Assembly: GCA_023268615.1 (NCBI GenBank)
Contig: JALQUC010000036.1
Span: 1-38,401 of the forward strand
Reading direction: 5' to 3'
DNA from: Candidatus Altimarinota bacterium
GTDB lineage: Bacteria > Patescibacteriota > Gracilibacteria > BD1-5 > JAGOOR01
Length of the DNA: 38,401 bases
The translations under genes and the position numbers were made by a program. Shown in pieces: positions 1 to 8,785 of the stretch (positions are counted from its first letter, which is position 1; the number at the start of each line of letters is the position of its first letter). The notes beneath the pieces are model-generated. The model was given only the letters and a program-made list of their open reading frames with translations, had not been told where the DNA came from and ran no database searches.

Positions 1-342
1 CCTGTTGGTTTTAGAGGTCTTGTTGTGGCGGGGTTCCTAGCGGCACTTATGAGTTCGTTGTCTTCTGTATTTAATAGTACCTCAACACTTTTCACCTTTG
101 ACTTCTATAAGCAATGGAAGCCAGAGGCAAGTGAAAAACAATTAGTAATGGTAGGTCGAATTGCTACGGTAATCCTTGTAATTGTAGGTTTGGCATGGAT
201 CCCTTTTATGAAAAAACTGACTGAGGGCGGCGGAATCTATAGATATCTACAGAGCGTACAGGCCTATGTTTCACCTCCGATCGCGGCAGCTTTCTTATTA
301 GGTATTTTCTATAAGAAGATTAATGCAAAGGGTGCAGTAGCT
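1..342 (+). CDS. Sodium:solute symporter (SSS family), C-terminal fragment, open at the left edge
   Basis: The frame is open from base 1 and encodes about 114 residues typical of the last membrane segments of Na+/solute (glucose-type) symporters. GFLAALMSSLSSVFNSTSTL is the family signature, followed by a hydrophobic helix (TVILVIVGLAWIPF) and the pore-lining SVQAYVSPPIAAAFLLGIF. The match ends near NAKGAVA; after about base 342 the sequence becomes the antisense of the neighbouring PKD-repeat gene, so the frame's last residues up to base 396 are not symporter. None of its roughly ten glycines is UGA and CTC/GTC codons are scarce, unlike the local genes. It is either foreign DNA joined during assembly or a remnant left at a rearrangement. 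Family assignment is firm; belonging to this genome is doubtful. Confidence 0.7.
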
Positions 343-2267
343 ATGAGGAGGACATTTTCACCTCTTTTTACCACCTGCGGTCTGATATTGAGCTGAATCG
401 AGAGGAGACTCTTGATATTGATTGTTTTTTTAAATGATGATTTTTTCCCTTCATTATCGGTCACCTGAAGCTCTACTTGGAAATCACCTACTTCTGGGAA
501 GGTGAATTTTCCACGACTATTGTCTGAATTGGTCTCAGTGAGTACTGCTGGTCTATCGTTGACGAACCATTGATATTTTAACCCTTGGTTATCAGGGTAG
601 TCTGGATCATAGGTCGAAGTTCCATCAAAAATATAGATATTTGGTGTTTCCTGTGAGAGTCTATCTGCTGTGAATCGGACAACAGGAGGTCGAGATTGTA
701 TATCGACTTCTATTGTCTGCTTGTCACGGGCGTCACCCTTGAGAGAAGTGAGACTCACACTGTATCGACCGACCTCACGGAATGTGAATTCCATCCGTGG
801 TCCAACAGCGACGAAGAGCGGTTGTTCTACGCCAAATCTCCTGATTTCCCATGAATACGATACTCCTTCTTCACTGACTTTTTTCGCTTGAAATACGACA
901 TTTTCACCCTTGTTTGGGTTTGGATTATTCACAGATATAGCGGCGATAGGATCACCTATTTTGAGCAGTATATTTCTCGTGAAGACTTCTCCATCGTTGC
1001 GAGTGAGAGTTATTTTGACAGTGTATTCACCTTCTTTGTAATCCTGAGCCTCGACAATAGGAGGTCATTCTCGAGTGATAGTATTTCCGTTCCCAAAATT
1101 CCACTCAGTTGAGAGGATGGTATAACCAGATGAAAATTTTGTCTGTGTGGCATCTATGAGGATTTTTTGTGTTGATTCACGGGTTGGGATTTTGACCATA
1201 TCTGTAGCGAGCTGGTCATTGAAAAAGACGAGTAGCTTGAGTTTTGCCTGACCGACCTCGACAGTTACCTGGTCTTCAAAACTGATAACATCAACAAAAT
1301 TACGACTGTTTCTACTCGCAGAATTGACTGTGAGATAGACGGTGTAGGTGCCTTCTTCTTGAAATATATAGTTGATAGTCTTGCCTCTTCAGAGAACCTG
1401 AGGCCCCTGTGCTGTTCGTACCCACCAGGTATAATTGGTATCGGGAATGAGTGTACCACTGCTGTCGACGATGTTTTTGCCTTCGAGTGTGACCGAGAGA
1501 GGTGCATCACCATCGCGTGGAGTGGCTGCGATAGTTCCCTGAATAGAAAATGTCTGTGCTTGTTCGAGGAATGCATCAATCGCATTTTCGAGAATGCCTC
1601 TATCTATCTCTTCACGGTGGAGATCATAGTCAGCGATTGCCTTTTTTACACGATCGTAGAGCTGTCTATTTACATATTTATCAGCACGATCAGGGAGATG
1701 ATCATAGGCTCCATCTACGAGGACATTGAGCTCAGTGGTTACTTCAGGACTGTATCCACCGATGATTTTGGATTTGAGAGCACGAATCTTGTGACTGTAG
1801 GTCGTGAAGTCGACATTTCTCACCTGCGTCTCTGCGACTGCTTTTGGTATCCAATTATTCGACAACACCTGCCTGTTATTGAGCACGAAGAAGAGGGTAC
1901 TCACAATCCACCAAGCAAACCAGATGATAGCTATACCAATGATAACCGAGATAATGATTTTCTTTGTTTTCTCACTTGATTCTTCACTGGAAGGGAATAG
2001 AAGCATCTGTGCACCAGCCCACATGACATAGATGACCGCGATGAGACTGATGAAGGTCAAAAAGTAGATGATGACATCCTGTACCGCTCGAGAGAGACTC
2101 TTGCCGGTGATGACGCCTGATGACTGACCTATCGTTCTACCAGCAGCATTCGTTCCATCAGCGAGACAGTTGCCAGTTGGGCAGTTAAAAGTCCACGATT
2201 GCGCTAGCACATCGAAAAATAGGAAAGTTCAGAGAGCCAGAAGTATGAGTAAAAGTGCCTTTTTCAT
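343..2267 (-). CDS. Secreted/membrane PKD-repeat protein with N-terminal T4SS-pilin-like double membrane segment; 3' end cut off
   Basis: Reading TGA as glycine joins the whole stretch into one frame of about 640 codons with three UGA codons, one inside the signal peptide. The ATG at 2265-2267 gives a signal peptide (MKKALLLILLALGTFLFF) absent from the later start at 2210. Two membrane helices follow (IIYFLTFISLIAVIYVMWAGA and IIISVIIGIAIIWFAWWIVS), an arrangement seen in small CPR proteins annotated as T4SS pilin. A charged linker precedes several Ig/PKD-like modules with recurring GENV, YSWE and GxYxVxL motifs. It is probably anchored in the membrane with its repeats outside. The C-terminus is lost at the junction near 342, where a last module (KRGENVLLIA) runs into antisense symporter DNA. 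Repeat class is confident; function is unknown. Confidence 0.7.
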
Positions 2268-2352
2268 GAGTTGTATATGGACATCTTATCAGATTCTTCA
2301 CGATAATTCAACGCAGGAGCACACTATTTCTACGAGGAAGAGTATTGACAAA

Positions 2353-3216
2353 TTACCATTTTCCGCTGGCACCACCTCCACCGAATCCTCCGCCTCCAAA
2401 TCCACCCCAGCTCCCGCCAGAACTTCCACCCCCGAATCCACCACCTCCACCTCACCAACGATTATTTCCCATACTTTCCAGGATTGATATTTTTTTGTAG
2501 GCGAATTTGGACAGAAAGAAATCAAGAATAAGCCCCAGAATTCCTATCAGAACTGCACCGGTTATTCCTATAACAAAAAATCCGATTACTCATCCAAATA
2601 CTCCACCCAGCCACCAAGATTTCGAAGCCGAGAGGATGCTCAGAATCAACCATCCAAAGACAACAATAAAAATAATAATTCCCTCAATGGCATCATCAGA
2701 GAGTCCAGTTTTTTTAGGTAATTCGACGACTTCACCACGCAGGAGAGGAGCCATTCTGCTGATTGCTTCGATGAGACCAGCTCCATACGCTTCATTTCGG
2801 AAATTGGGTGTCAGATTTTCATCAATAATTCTCTGAGACATGAGATCGGTCATGACTCACTCGAGTCCACGGCCCACCTCTATTCTCATCTCTCGTTCTG
2901 TGGGCGCGACGAGTATGAGAAGTCCATTATCGAGACCTTTTTGTCCTACTCACCATGAGCGAGCGAGGACGATTCAGACCTCCTCAATTGTTCTTCCCTG
3001 GAGCGATTTGATAATCGCAATACCTATCTGATGACTCGTTTCGGCTTCAAGCGTGAGAATTTGTGATTCGAGAGCTGTTTTCTCTTCAGTACTCAAGAGG
3101 CCAATTTCGTCATAGACAGGGGAGGCGGGTAATGTGGGCACTACGAATTCGCCTCTTGCGAATTCAAAAGAAAAGAGAAAAAAGAAAAGAGAAAAAAGAA
3201 GGAAGAGTTTTTTCAT
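2353..3216 (-). CDS. TPM-domain (YgcG-like) secreted/membrane protein
   Basis: This 287-residue protein contains five UGA codons read as Gly. It starts with a signal peptide rich in Phe and Leu. The TPM domain (PF04536) runs from about residue 28: VYDEIGLLSTEEKTALESQI, then QIGIAIIKSLQGRTIEE, LDNGLLILVAPTEREMRIEV and GRGLEGVMTD. Two membrane helices follow near residues 155-205. The tail is glycine-rich (WGGGGGFGGGSSGG...), ending GASGKW before TAA. This signal peptide, TPM, helix and Gly-rich-tail layout is the YgcG plan. TPM proteins often neighbour LemA, which lies just upstream on the same strand, so the two may act together at the envelope. The reaction is unknown; phosphatase activity reported for some TPM members cannot be inferred here. 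Confidence 0.85.
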
Positions 3217-3269
3217 CTATTTAAGAAGCTTGAACTTGTAAGTAAAACACTTGAAACAAACTCGTCACT

Positions 3270-3336
3270 GTCATCGTGAGGAATGCAATGACGACGCGAT
3301 CCAGGGAATGGATTGCTTCGCCATGCTCGCAATGAC
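3270..3336. repeat. Palindromic intergenic repeat of the GTCATTGCGAG type
   Basis: The unit runs from GTCATCGTGAG to CTCGCAATGAC, whose ends are near-complementary. A second inner pair, GCGATCCA and TGGATTGC, flanks the short centre. Repeats with a GTCATTGCGAG...GAAGCAATCC core occur between genes in many unrelated bacteria. It sits between the TPM gene and lemA and could form a cruciform or an RNA hairpin in the readthrough transcript. No second full copy is in the window. Confidence 0.7.
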
Positions 3337-3344
3337 TCGGGACA

Positions 3345-3929
3345 TTACTGTATATTGAATTCTACTTTTGGCGCGTTTTCACTGCCAGGTGTAGCATCGA
3401 AGAGAGCTGCACGGTCGAATCCGAGGAGGCGAGCGATGAATACTGTTGGAACACGAGACACTTTCACATTCCAAGCATTTGCAACACCGTTATAGTCGCC
3501 ACGAGCCACAGCAATACGATTCTCTGTTCCCTCGAGCTGAGACTGTAAATCACGGAATCCCTGAGTCGCTGTCAGTGTTGGGTACGCTTCGACAGTGACA
3601 AGGAGACGAGAGAGAGTGCCACTGAGCTCACCCTGAGCTGCTGTAAATGCTTTGAGACTCTCAGCGTTGTTCGGATCCACCTGTACTGAAGTTGCTTTTG
3701 CACGAGCCTCGACGACATCGGTGAGTGTTCCTTTTTCAAAATTTGCAGCCCCCTCGACGGTTGCGACGAGCTGTGGTACGATATCAGATCTTCTCTGGTA
3801 TTGTACTTCAACATTTGACCAGGCAGCATCGACGCTTGCTCGACCTGCGACGAGACCATTATACTGTCCGACTATCCAGAGTCATGCGACCGCAATAATC
3901 GCGATGATGATAACGAGTGATTTTTTCAT
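3345..3929 (-). CDS. lemA: LemA family protein
   Basis: The product is 194 residues, the usual LemA length, with one UGA (Gly16) in the N-terminal membrane helix. The ATG at 3927-3929 is chosen because it gives MKKSLVIIIAIIAVAGLWIV followed directly by the LemA core: QYNGLVAGRASVDAAWSNVE, QYQRRSDIVPQLVATVEG, EKGTL, then VTVEAYPTLTATQGF, SQLEGTENRIAVARGDYN and AWNVKVSRVPTVFIARLLGF. LemA has an N-terminal membrane anchor and a helical bundle outside; its function is poorly defined. The TPM-domain gene lies 128 bases downstream, a common pairing. Confidence 0.93.
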
Positions 3930-3956
3930 AAAAGAAAAGAGTTAAGAAATGAAGAA

Positions 3957-4622
3957 TTAAATACTTACTTCGCCTGACATCATTGCTTTGTATTCAAGGA
4001 TATTTTTAGCAAATTCGAAAACTTCTGCACGAGTTGCTGAATTATTTGGGTAAAATACATAATGTGTATATTCACTGAACATTCCAGGATCAGCAACGGG
4101 TTCACTATAGGTTTTTGGAGAAATAATTTCTAGAATTATCGCTTTGAGAATAATTCTTTTTTGCCAATCAGCACGAGCATCATCAAATTTCATAGGAGCT
4201 TCTAGACGGATTTCCCAGTATTGTGGTAATGCTGTGTCCAAATTCACAGATGCCCAAAGTAATGCTAATGCCTCTGCTTTGGTAATCTTATCTTGTGGTC
4301 GGAAAGTTGCATTTGCACGAGAAACGAGTCCTGCATCGGCAGCGAGTTCGGTGGCTCGACAGATCCAGTCATTTTTTATAGTATCAGAGAAATATCTCTT
4401 ACACACATATCATTCTGGGAGCGTTGTCCCACGGAGTTTGAGAGCTATACCAGCTACCTCTGCACGGGTAATATTATCATCGAGACGATAGCCGGCGGCT
4501 GTCGACTGTTGAGTGATGATATTTTTATTTGCGAGATAGTTGGCATTATCGACATCGACCTGGGTGTAGGCGAATGCTACAATATTTGCAATTATAAGAG
4601 AGGAGAGAAGAAGTTTTTTCAT
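3957..4622 (-). CDS. SLH-like surface protein
   Basis: This 221-residue secreted protein has a signal peptide (MKKLLLSSLIIANIVAFAYT). It then carries S-layer-homology-like segments: LANKNIITQQSTAAGYRLDD with ITRAEVAGIALKL; RATELAADAGLVSRANATF with ITKAEALALLW; and a last unit with SATRAEVFEFAKNIL. A single UGA (4410-4412) supplies Gly in TLPEGYVCKRYF. Two such units lie before the central stretch and one at the end, so up to three SLH modules may make a full wall-binding unit. Two cysteines (CKRYFSDTIKNDWIC) could form a disulfide. SLH domains usually tether proteins to secondary cell-wall polymers. No catalytic domain is attached, so it may be an S-layer anchor or adaptor. It is followed after 27 bases by lemA on the same strand. 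Confidence 0.75.
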
Positions 4623-4705
4623 AGAAATAATTAAGTAGAGAAATTATAGCATCCTCCTCTAGACTACAAGTTTTATTCGTTTACAAATCCGCAAACATTT
4701 CCAAA

Positions 4706-5413
4706 CTAGACTCCCATCGTCCTGAGCACACTCAAATTAAATCCATAATCAGTTCTCTTTGACCCGAGGAGTCCTAGATGACAGCGGTGACCAGCGAGCG
4801 TGATATCTGCGACCATAAGTGCGCATGACTCCAGTTCAGGGAGGATGTTTTCTTCTCCTATGCAGACAGTGATGCGTCCGGGCTGTGCGAGATTACTGAT
4901 AGTACGCGTGAACAGTGTACGATTTTCGACCGTATCGAGGATAGAGAAGACTTGTTCTCCGAGTGTCTCACTGTGTTTTCGGAGAAAATGAGAAATACCC
5001 GCGATACAATATATACCAGAGTCTGGTGATGAACAAAATGCGAGGTCGTGAGTCGCGCCAGAGAGTGCAGAGACGAGATCGTAGAGACGATCATCATGAA
5101 ATTCGAGCGCATCTTCCTGACTCATAATAGGTGTCCCTATATATCGCTGTGGGGCGACTTCGATGAGATAGTCGACATACATACGAATACCTCGTGTGGT
5201 TGGGAGTCTACCTGCCGAATTATATGGTTGATAGACGAGTCACATCTCCTCGAGCTGTTTCATATCGTTGCGGATTGTCGCTGGCGATATATCCATGCCT
5301 TCATCACGAACGAGGGATTTACTCCCTGTAGCGTAGCCACTTTTTATATACTCCCTGACGATGAGTCAGAGGATTTGGATTTTTCGGGCATCGATGGAGG
5401 ATTTTCTACTCAT
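4706..5413 (-). CDS. hrcA: HrcA-type heat-shock repressor, short form
   Basis: The N-terminal winged helix matches HrcA: ILGLIVREYIKSGYATGSKS, SPATIRNDMKQLEEMGLV, NSAGRLPTTRGIRMYVDYL. Two UGA codons supply glycines, at codon 16 and at codon 58 inside the conserved LE.MGL motif. The later part (FSILDTVENRTLFTRTISN, GRITVCIGEEN, LAGHRCHLGLLGSKRTDYG) corresponds to the GAF-like and C-terminal segments. At 235 residues it is about 100 shorter than typical HrcA, with the middle reduced. HrcA represses groE/dnaK by binding CIRCE (TTAGCACTC-N9-GAGTGCTAA); no CIRCE site or chaperone gene is in the window. The start at 5411-5413 is the first ATG ahead of the DNA-binding domain. Confidence 0.88.
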
Positions 5414-5458
5414 ATTATTTCTAGTGTAAACACAAATTTAAAATTACAAAATTTGTAA

Positions 5459-5653
5459 CCCGTCATTCCAGCCAAGCAACGGCGATAGAAGAACAAAATG
5501 CGCGAGGTGGAATCCAGGCCAGTGAGATTTTCTTTCCGTACTTTTGATGGCAAAAGTACTACAAAACCACCGGGAACGAACAAACTCGCTCTCCTTTTTG
5601 GCAGCTTATTCTCTGTTTTCAGGACGCTCAGACAGTGTTCGTTCCCGGACCCT
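5459..5653 (+). repeat. Structured interspersed repeat, copy A
   Basis: It shares an ordered set of blocks with the copy at 31975-32170: CCCGTCATTCCAGCCAAG, CGCGAGGTGGAATC, TACTTTTGA-N5-AAAAGTAC, AAACTCGCTC and GACGCTCA. It contains a 9-bp hairpin GTACTTTTG/CAAAAGTAC (5538-5559) and a 12-bp inverted pair CCGGGAACGAAC/GTTCGTTCCCGG (5570-5581 with 5637-5648). Similar intergenic repeats are known from other bacteria. Confidence 0.75.
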
Positions 5654-5703
5654 CTTTTTCTATATAGCTGGAATTTTTAATTTTTCTTTTTTAATTCTTC
5701 ATT

Positions 5704-5732
5704 GGAAGATTCTAGCTTTGCTAGAATCTTCC
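5704..5732. repeat. Perfect 13-bp-stem hairpin
   Basis: GGAAGATTCTAGC, a TTT loop, then GCTAGAATCTTCC. No long T-tract follows, so it is not a clear intrinsic terminator. It is enclosed by a second inverted pair, TCATTGGAA and TTCCAATGA, ending near 5761. Confidence 0.7.
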
Positions 5733-5817
5733 CCAGGGTTTTCATGGAAATTTTCCAATGAGATCAAATGCATAAGAGGGAATGCCTCCTATGCTCGAAG
5801 TGCTTTGCTCAATACTG

Positions 5818-5837
5818 CCTGCCTGCCGGTAGGCAAG
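5818..5837. repeat. GC-rich 20-bp palindromic repeat, copy 1
   Basis: CCTGCCTGCCGGTAGGCAAG is an imperfect palindrome centred on CCGG. The exact same 20 bases occur in reverse orientation at 30598-30617, inside the methyltransferase gene. Confidence 0.8.
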
Positions 5838-5928
5838 TTGGGCACAGAGCGGCTCCTCAAGAGAAAATAATTATAAGGAAAAAAAACCAATGAGATGCAC
5901 CTCTGGGGAGGATGACACTAGTATAATA

Positions 5929-5955
5929 CAAAAGACAAAATTCAAAAGACAAAAT
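5929..5955 (+). repeat. A-rich interspersed repeat (CAAAAGACAAA type)
   Basis: The unit is built from CAAAAGACAAAAT and TTCAAAAGACAAAAT. Close relatives lie at 19022-19050, and in reverse orientation at 26108-26135 and 32218-32245, always between genes. Confidence 0.6.
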
Positions 5956-6025
5956 GAGAGAATTTTCAATATTTGACAATTTAAATATTATTAATTATAA
6001 TATCATAGTAGTAATAATAAAACCT

Positions 6026-6790
6026 ATGAATAACATCATTTTTCCAATTCAAACTGAATCAGACCCGGAATGACCCAAAGCTCATACTGGTGTAACAGCA
6101 ACAACTCAGGGGGGAATCAATGCTATTATTGAGAGTGGAGACCAAATAAATTTATTTCCCAAGAACACGGTATTGGAGAAACTTCCATCTTATGTTTATG
6201 GTTCTTTGTCGGAAGTGCGAAAACTTTCTCCAGAAAAACAAGCGAAAATTTCGTATTGTAGAAGTGTTCATACAGGAATATGGTTTATTAACATAAACGG
6301 AACAGTAATATCACTTCAAGATGGATATTGTAGTCAGTCTAGAGGTAATAGTGGGGAAGGCACAGAATCATATGTGCGTTTTGAAAAAGGGAAAACCTAT
6401 TTTTCTTATACAGCTGCTCAAGAGTATGCAGCACTTGATTGATGACGACTTCCATCATCAAAAGATATTGAAAATATAGAGGCATTTCTTAAGCCTGTTT
6501 CTTTCACTAGAGTTCTTTCTCTCAGCATTGAAGTCAATGATTTATTTTGGGATTGAAAACATGATGTTTCACAAATGTTTAAAGCTGATTGAAGGCGTGG
6601 TAATTTTTATATACCTAGTTATACCAGATATTATGGAGGTATTATGATAGAGAAAGACAATCAAGATGAACCTACTCGTTGTTTGTTTTTTTACCCAGAA
6701 GGCACTAGTAATTATGGGCACACTTATGGTAGAAATGATGCTGTTTCAATTCGTGTCGTCGTACCGAGTCAGGATATGTTGACAACATAA
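6026..6790 (+). CDS. Unknown protein with a C-terminal lectin-like (DUF1566/FISUMP-like) appearance
   Basis: With five UGA codons read as Gly, including two in tandem at 6440-6445, this forms a 254-residue protein from ATG 6026 to TAA. There is no signal peptide. I do not recognise the N-terminal half. The second half has the order YTAAQEYAALDGGRLPSSKD ... FWDGKHDVSQMF ... RGNFYIPSYTRYYGG ... LFFYPEGTSNYG ... NDAVSIRVVVPS. This resembles DUF1566 and fibrobacter-type sulfatase-modifying/C-type-lectin folds, which carry a GxRLPS/T box and end in a SVRxV strand. That similarity is by eye only. Base composition is AT-rich and UGA-rich like the accessory genes. Confidence 0.65.
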
Positions 6791-6795
6791 TTTCC

Positions 6796-6822
6796 TTGCA
6801 ATCCTGTTTTCTTTTGTATAAT
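6796..6822 (+). promoter_or_regulatory. Candidate promoter for the rpsF operon
   Basis: TTGCAA (6796-6801) and TATAAT (6817-6822) are separated by 15 bp. The start codon of rpsF lies about 58 bp downstream. Confidence 0.45.
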
Positions 6823-6879
6823 CCACTTACTTTCGTGAAAACGGGAGCATTTATTTTTTATTTTCATCATATTATTCGC

Positions 6880-7170
6880 ATGAAATCATACGAACTCATG
6901 ATGATCATCGATCCGAAGCTCGAGAAACAAGCCCTCGAGACGCTCATCAGCGATTTACGCTCTGAGCTCGATGTTCATGGACTCAGTATAGTGAAAGAAG
7001 ATGTATGGGGTGTACGCGATATGGCGTACAAGATTAATGGCTCTAAACAGGGTTATTACCTCGTCTACACTCTCTCACCAGCTGCTAGTCTCGATGTCCC
7101 AGGACTTAACAAAGTCTTTGGAATCAAAAAAGGCTTGTGGCGTTATCTTTTAACTGTTATTCCTACATAG
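6880..7170 (+). CDS. rpsF: Ribosomal protein S6
   Basis: This is a 96-residue S6, a small-subunit protein that pairs with S18 on the platform. MKSYELMMIIDPKLEKQALE opens the ferredoxin-like fold, with EDVWGVRDMAYKINGSKQGY and the final beta strand to VIPT. The ATG at 6880 is preferred over an in-frame upstream ATG at 6796, which would add 28 unrelated hydrophobic residues and overlaps the promoter. There is no UGA. ssb and rpsR follow in the order conserved across bacteria, though the spacers here carry inverted repeats. Confidence 0.95.
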   Translation: MKSYELMMIIDPKLEKQALETLISDLRSELDVHGLSIVKEDVWGVRDMAYKINGSKQGYYLVYTLSPAASLDVPGLNKVFGIKKGLWRYLLTVIPT

Positions 7171-7258
7171 GAAAAGTAAAAGAAAAAGAAAAACAGCGGA
7201 AGCTTTTTAGAATAATCCATTGTTTTACTTTTACTTCTTCTTTTTCTTATAATTAGAT
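7171..7258. repeat. Purine/pyrimidine inverted arms in the rpsF-ssb spacer
   Basis: A purine arm (AAAAGTAAAAGAAAAAGAAA) and a pyrimidine arm (TTTTACTTTTACTTCTTCTT) are roughly complementary, so the spacer can fold into one long irregular hairpin around CAGCGGAAGC. The same plan with different sequence occurs in the next two spacers. Confidence 0.55.
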
Positions 7259-7260
7259 TC

Positions 7261-7266
7261 TATACT
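7261..7266 (+). promoter_or_regulatory. -10 box TATACT five bases before the ssb start
   Basis: TATACT is followed by TAACT and then the ATG, so transcription from it would give a leaderless or nearly leaderless ssb mRNA. No good -35 is visible. Confidence 0.45.
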
Positions 7267-7271
7267 TAACT

Positions 7272-7694
7272 ATGCGAACTGTTAACAAAGTCATCCTCAT
7301 CGGAAATATAGCAAAAGATCCACTCGTTCGTACCACTACTGGTGGTGCAAAGAGTGCACTCTTTGTCGTCGCAACCAATCGTGTCTACAAAGACAAAAAT
7401 GGATCTATCCAGAGTGAAGCAGAATTTAGCAATTGTATCGCGTGGGGTCCTCTCGCTGATCGATGTGATCAGTTTCTCCGAAAAGGAAAACTCGTCTATG
7501 TCGAAGGTCGACTCAAAACTCGTACCAAAGATCTCGACGATGGGACACGACTTCACCGTACAGAGATAGTCGTTATGAATCTCATCTTCCTCTCAAAACG
7601 AGAAGACGCTCCAGGCTACGATGAGGGGCATGACGCACTCCCTGAACATGCAGACATCCTCGATGTCGACATGGAAGACGAAAATGTATTTTAA
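7272..7694 (+). CDS. ssb: Single-stranded DNA-binding protein
   Basis: This is a 140-residue bacterial SSB with one OB fold: MRTVNKVILIGNIAKDPLVR, LFVVATNR, SEAEFSNCIAWGPLADRCDQ, LRKGKLVYVEGRLKTR, TRLHRTEIVVMNLIFL. The linker is short and acidic, and it ends DVDMEDENVF. That ending is close to the usual acidic DDDIPF-type tail that recruits repair and replication proteins. It has no UGA codon. It sits between rpsF and rpsR, the classical location. It coats single-stranded DNA in replication and recombination. Confidence 0.96.
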   Translation: MRTVNKVILIGNIAKDPLVRTTTGGAKSALFVVATNRVYKDKNGSIQSEAEFSNCIAWGPLADRCDQFLRKGKLVYVEGRLKTRTKDLDDGTRLHRTEIVVMNLIFLSKREDAPGYDEGHDALPEHADILDVDMEDENVF

Positions 7695-7711
7695 TTTATT
7701 TGTAAATCCTT

Positions 7712-7933
7712 ATGACCAAGAAAAAACTCAAGACGGTTTGTCCGTTCAAATCAGCAGGAATCAAGCATATCGACTACAAAGATGTCGACACGCTCAAGAA
7801 ATACCTGTCTCGCTATGGTAAAATCACACCACGATACTATACTGGTGTCAGCCTCAAATATCAGAAGATGCTTTCCTCTGCTATCAAAAAAGCTCGAATC
7901 ATGGCTCTCCTTCCATTTACTCTCGGTGAATAA
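7712..7933 (+). CDS. rpsR: Ribosomal protein S18
   Basis: The product is 73 residues and contains the S18 core: [61 protein letters not shown]18 binds next to S6 on the small-subunit platform. There is no UGA and no visible Shine-Dalgarno sequence (TTTGTAAATCCTT precedes the ATG). It starts 17 bases after ssb, so the two are probably co-transcribed. Confidence 0.96.
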   Translation: MTKKKLKTVCPFKSAGIKHIDYKDVDTLKKYLSRYGKITPRYYTGVSLKYQKMLSSAIKKARIMALLPFTLGE

Positions 7934-7939
7934 TTCAAG

Positions 7940-8036
7940 AGAGTAGAAATAGAAGATAGGAAATAGATATGAATTTATTTATCCGCTCTAATTTCTATAT
8001 CTATCCTCTACATCTTTTCTCTATTTTTAACTTATT
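7940..8036. repeat. Inverted arms in the rpsR-rpmF spacer
   Basis: GAGTAGAAATAGAAGATAGG and a downstream TCTATATCTATCCTCTACAT stretch are approximately complementary around TTTATCCGCTCTA. The core TTTATCCGCTCTA recurs at 8286-8298 in the following spacer, where GGTAGAAATAGAATGG pairs with CTCTCCATCTATT. Confidence 0.55.
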
Positions 8037-8042
8037 AGTTGT

Positions 8043-8258
8043 ATGACATTCTCCCCTAAAAAGAAAAAGTCCAAGTCAAAGACACGCATTCGTACCTCTG
8101 CATGGGAAATCCGTGCTGGGAAGAAACTCCTCGAGCGAACTCCGTTTCAGCGAGATGAGAGTGGTGCTATCGTTGGCGTCACACACAAACCATTTACTGT
8201 CATTGCTGTAAAACCAAAAGCTACAAAAAAGCCGAAGAAGGTAATTCGTGCGAAATAA
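8043..8258 (+). CDS. rpmF: Probable ribosomal protein L32 (divergent)
   Basis: This small, very basic protein of 71 residues has an N-terminus, FSPKKKKSKSKTRIRTSAWE, that follows the L32 pattern (PKKKTSKSR...RRAxW). Its position just before nusB and rnc also suits rpmF. It lacks the zinc-ribbon cysteines of many L32 proteins and the C-terminal half (ERTPFQRDESGAIVGVTHKP) is not standard, so the assignment is tentative. There is no UGA, in line with a highly expressed gene. Alternatives are another small basic ribosomal or RNA-binding protein. Confidence 0.6.
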   Translation: MTFSPKKKKSKSKTRIRTSAWEIRAGKKLLERTPFQRDESGAIVGVTHKPFTVIAVKPKATKKPKKVIRAK

Positions 8259-8320
8259 GAAGGTAGAAATAGAATGGAATTTTAATTTATCCGCTCTACT
8301 CTCTCCATCTATTTGAATTT

Positions 8321-8785
8321 ATGTCTTTCTCTCGTTCTCGTACTCGTCGGTTCTTGCTCCAATCTCTCTATACCCGTGTTATCACGGGTATTGCTGCTTC
8401 CAAGGATGCAATTTTTTTCGACGAACCTGAGCGAATAGAGGATAGCTATGTCACACTCATCGAGGAGGCTCTCCTCAGAGAAGAATGAAAAATTCTCTCG
8501 GTTATTTATGAAGCCGCACCAAAATACGACATCAAATCTCTGCCAACTATCAATGCTCTCATACTCATGATATGCCTCACAGAGATGCTCGTTGTCTGTC
8601 CAGATGATGTGCCGCCTCGTGTCTCTCTCGATGAAGCCATAGAGCTCGCAAAACGCTATTCTGATGATGCTGGTAAAAATCTCATAAACGGCATACTCAA
8701 TACCATTATTCTCCAGAGAGATACTCTTATCGCTACCTGGAATGATAGAAAACCTCTTTCTTATTCTCTCTTCTCTACGAAGTAA
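8321..8785 (+). CDS. nusB: Transcription antitermination factor NusB
   Basis: One UGA (in LREEGKILSVI) joins this into 154 residues. The N-terminus SRSRTRRFLLQSLYTRVIT matches the NusB opening (R.xAR..lLQalY), and the C-terminal LDEAIELAKRYSDDAGKNLI then NGILNTI is the NusB hallmark (inEaVelAK.Y...s..FVNGvLd). NusB with S10 binds boxA RNA in rRNA antitermination. The stop codon directly abuts the rnc start, so NusB and RNase III, both acting on rRNA transcripts, are translationally linked. Confidence 0.88.

Larger units (their letters stand above)
5414..6025. other. 612-bp gene-free region packed with repeats
   Basis: I find no convincing gene here even with UGA = Gly. It holds the structured repeat at 5459-5653, a 13-bp-stem hairpin at 5704-5732 nested in TCATTGGAA...TTCCAATGA arms, a GC-rich palindrome at 5818-5837, an A-rich repeat at 5929-5955, and an AT-rich run before the next ATG. 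The region separates divergent genes (hrcA leftward, the unknown gene rightward), so promoters for both should lie inside, but none stands out. Confidence 0.7.

Noticed and set aside
5498-5870. Two overlapping plus-strand frames in the repeat region
   Set aside because: They are translations of the structured repeat and hairpins, not conserved between the two repeat copies.
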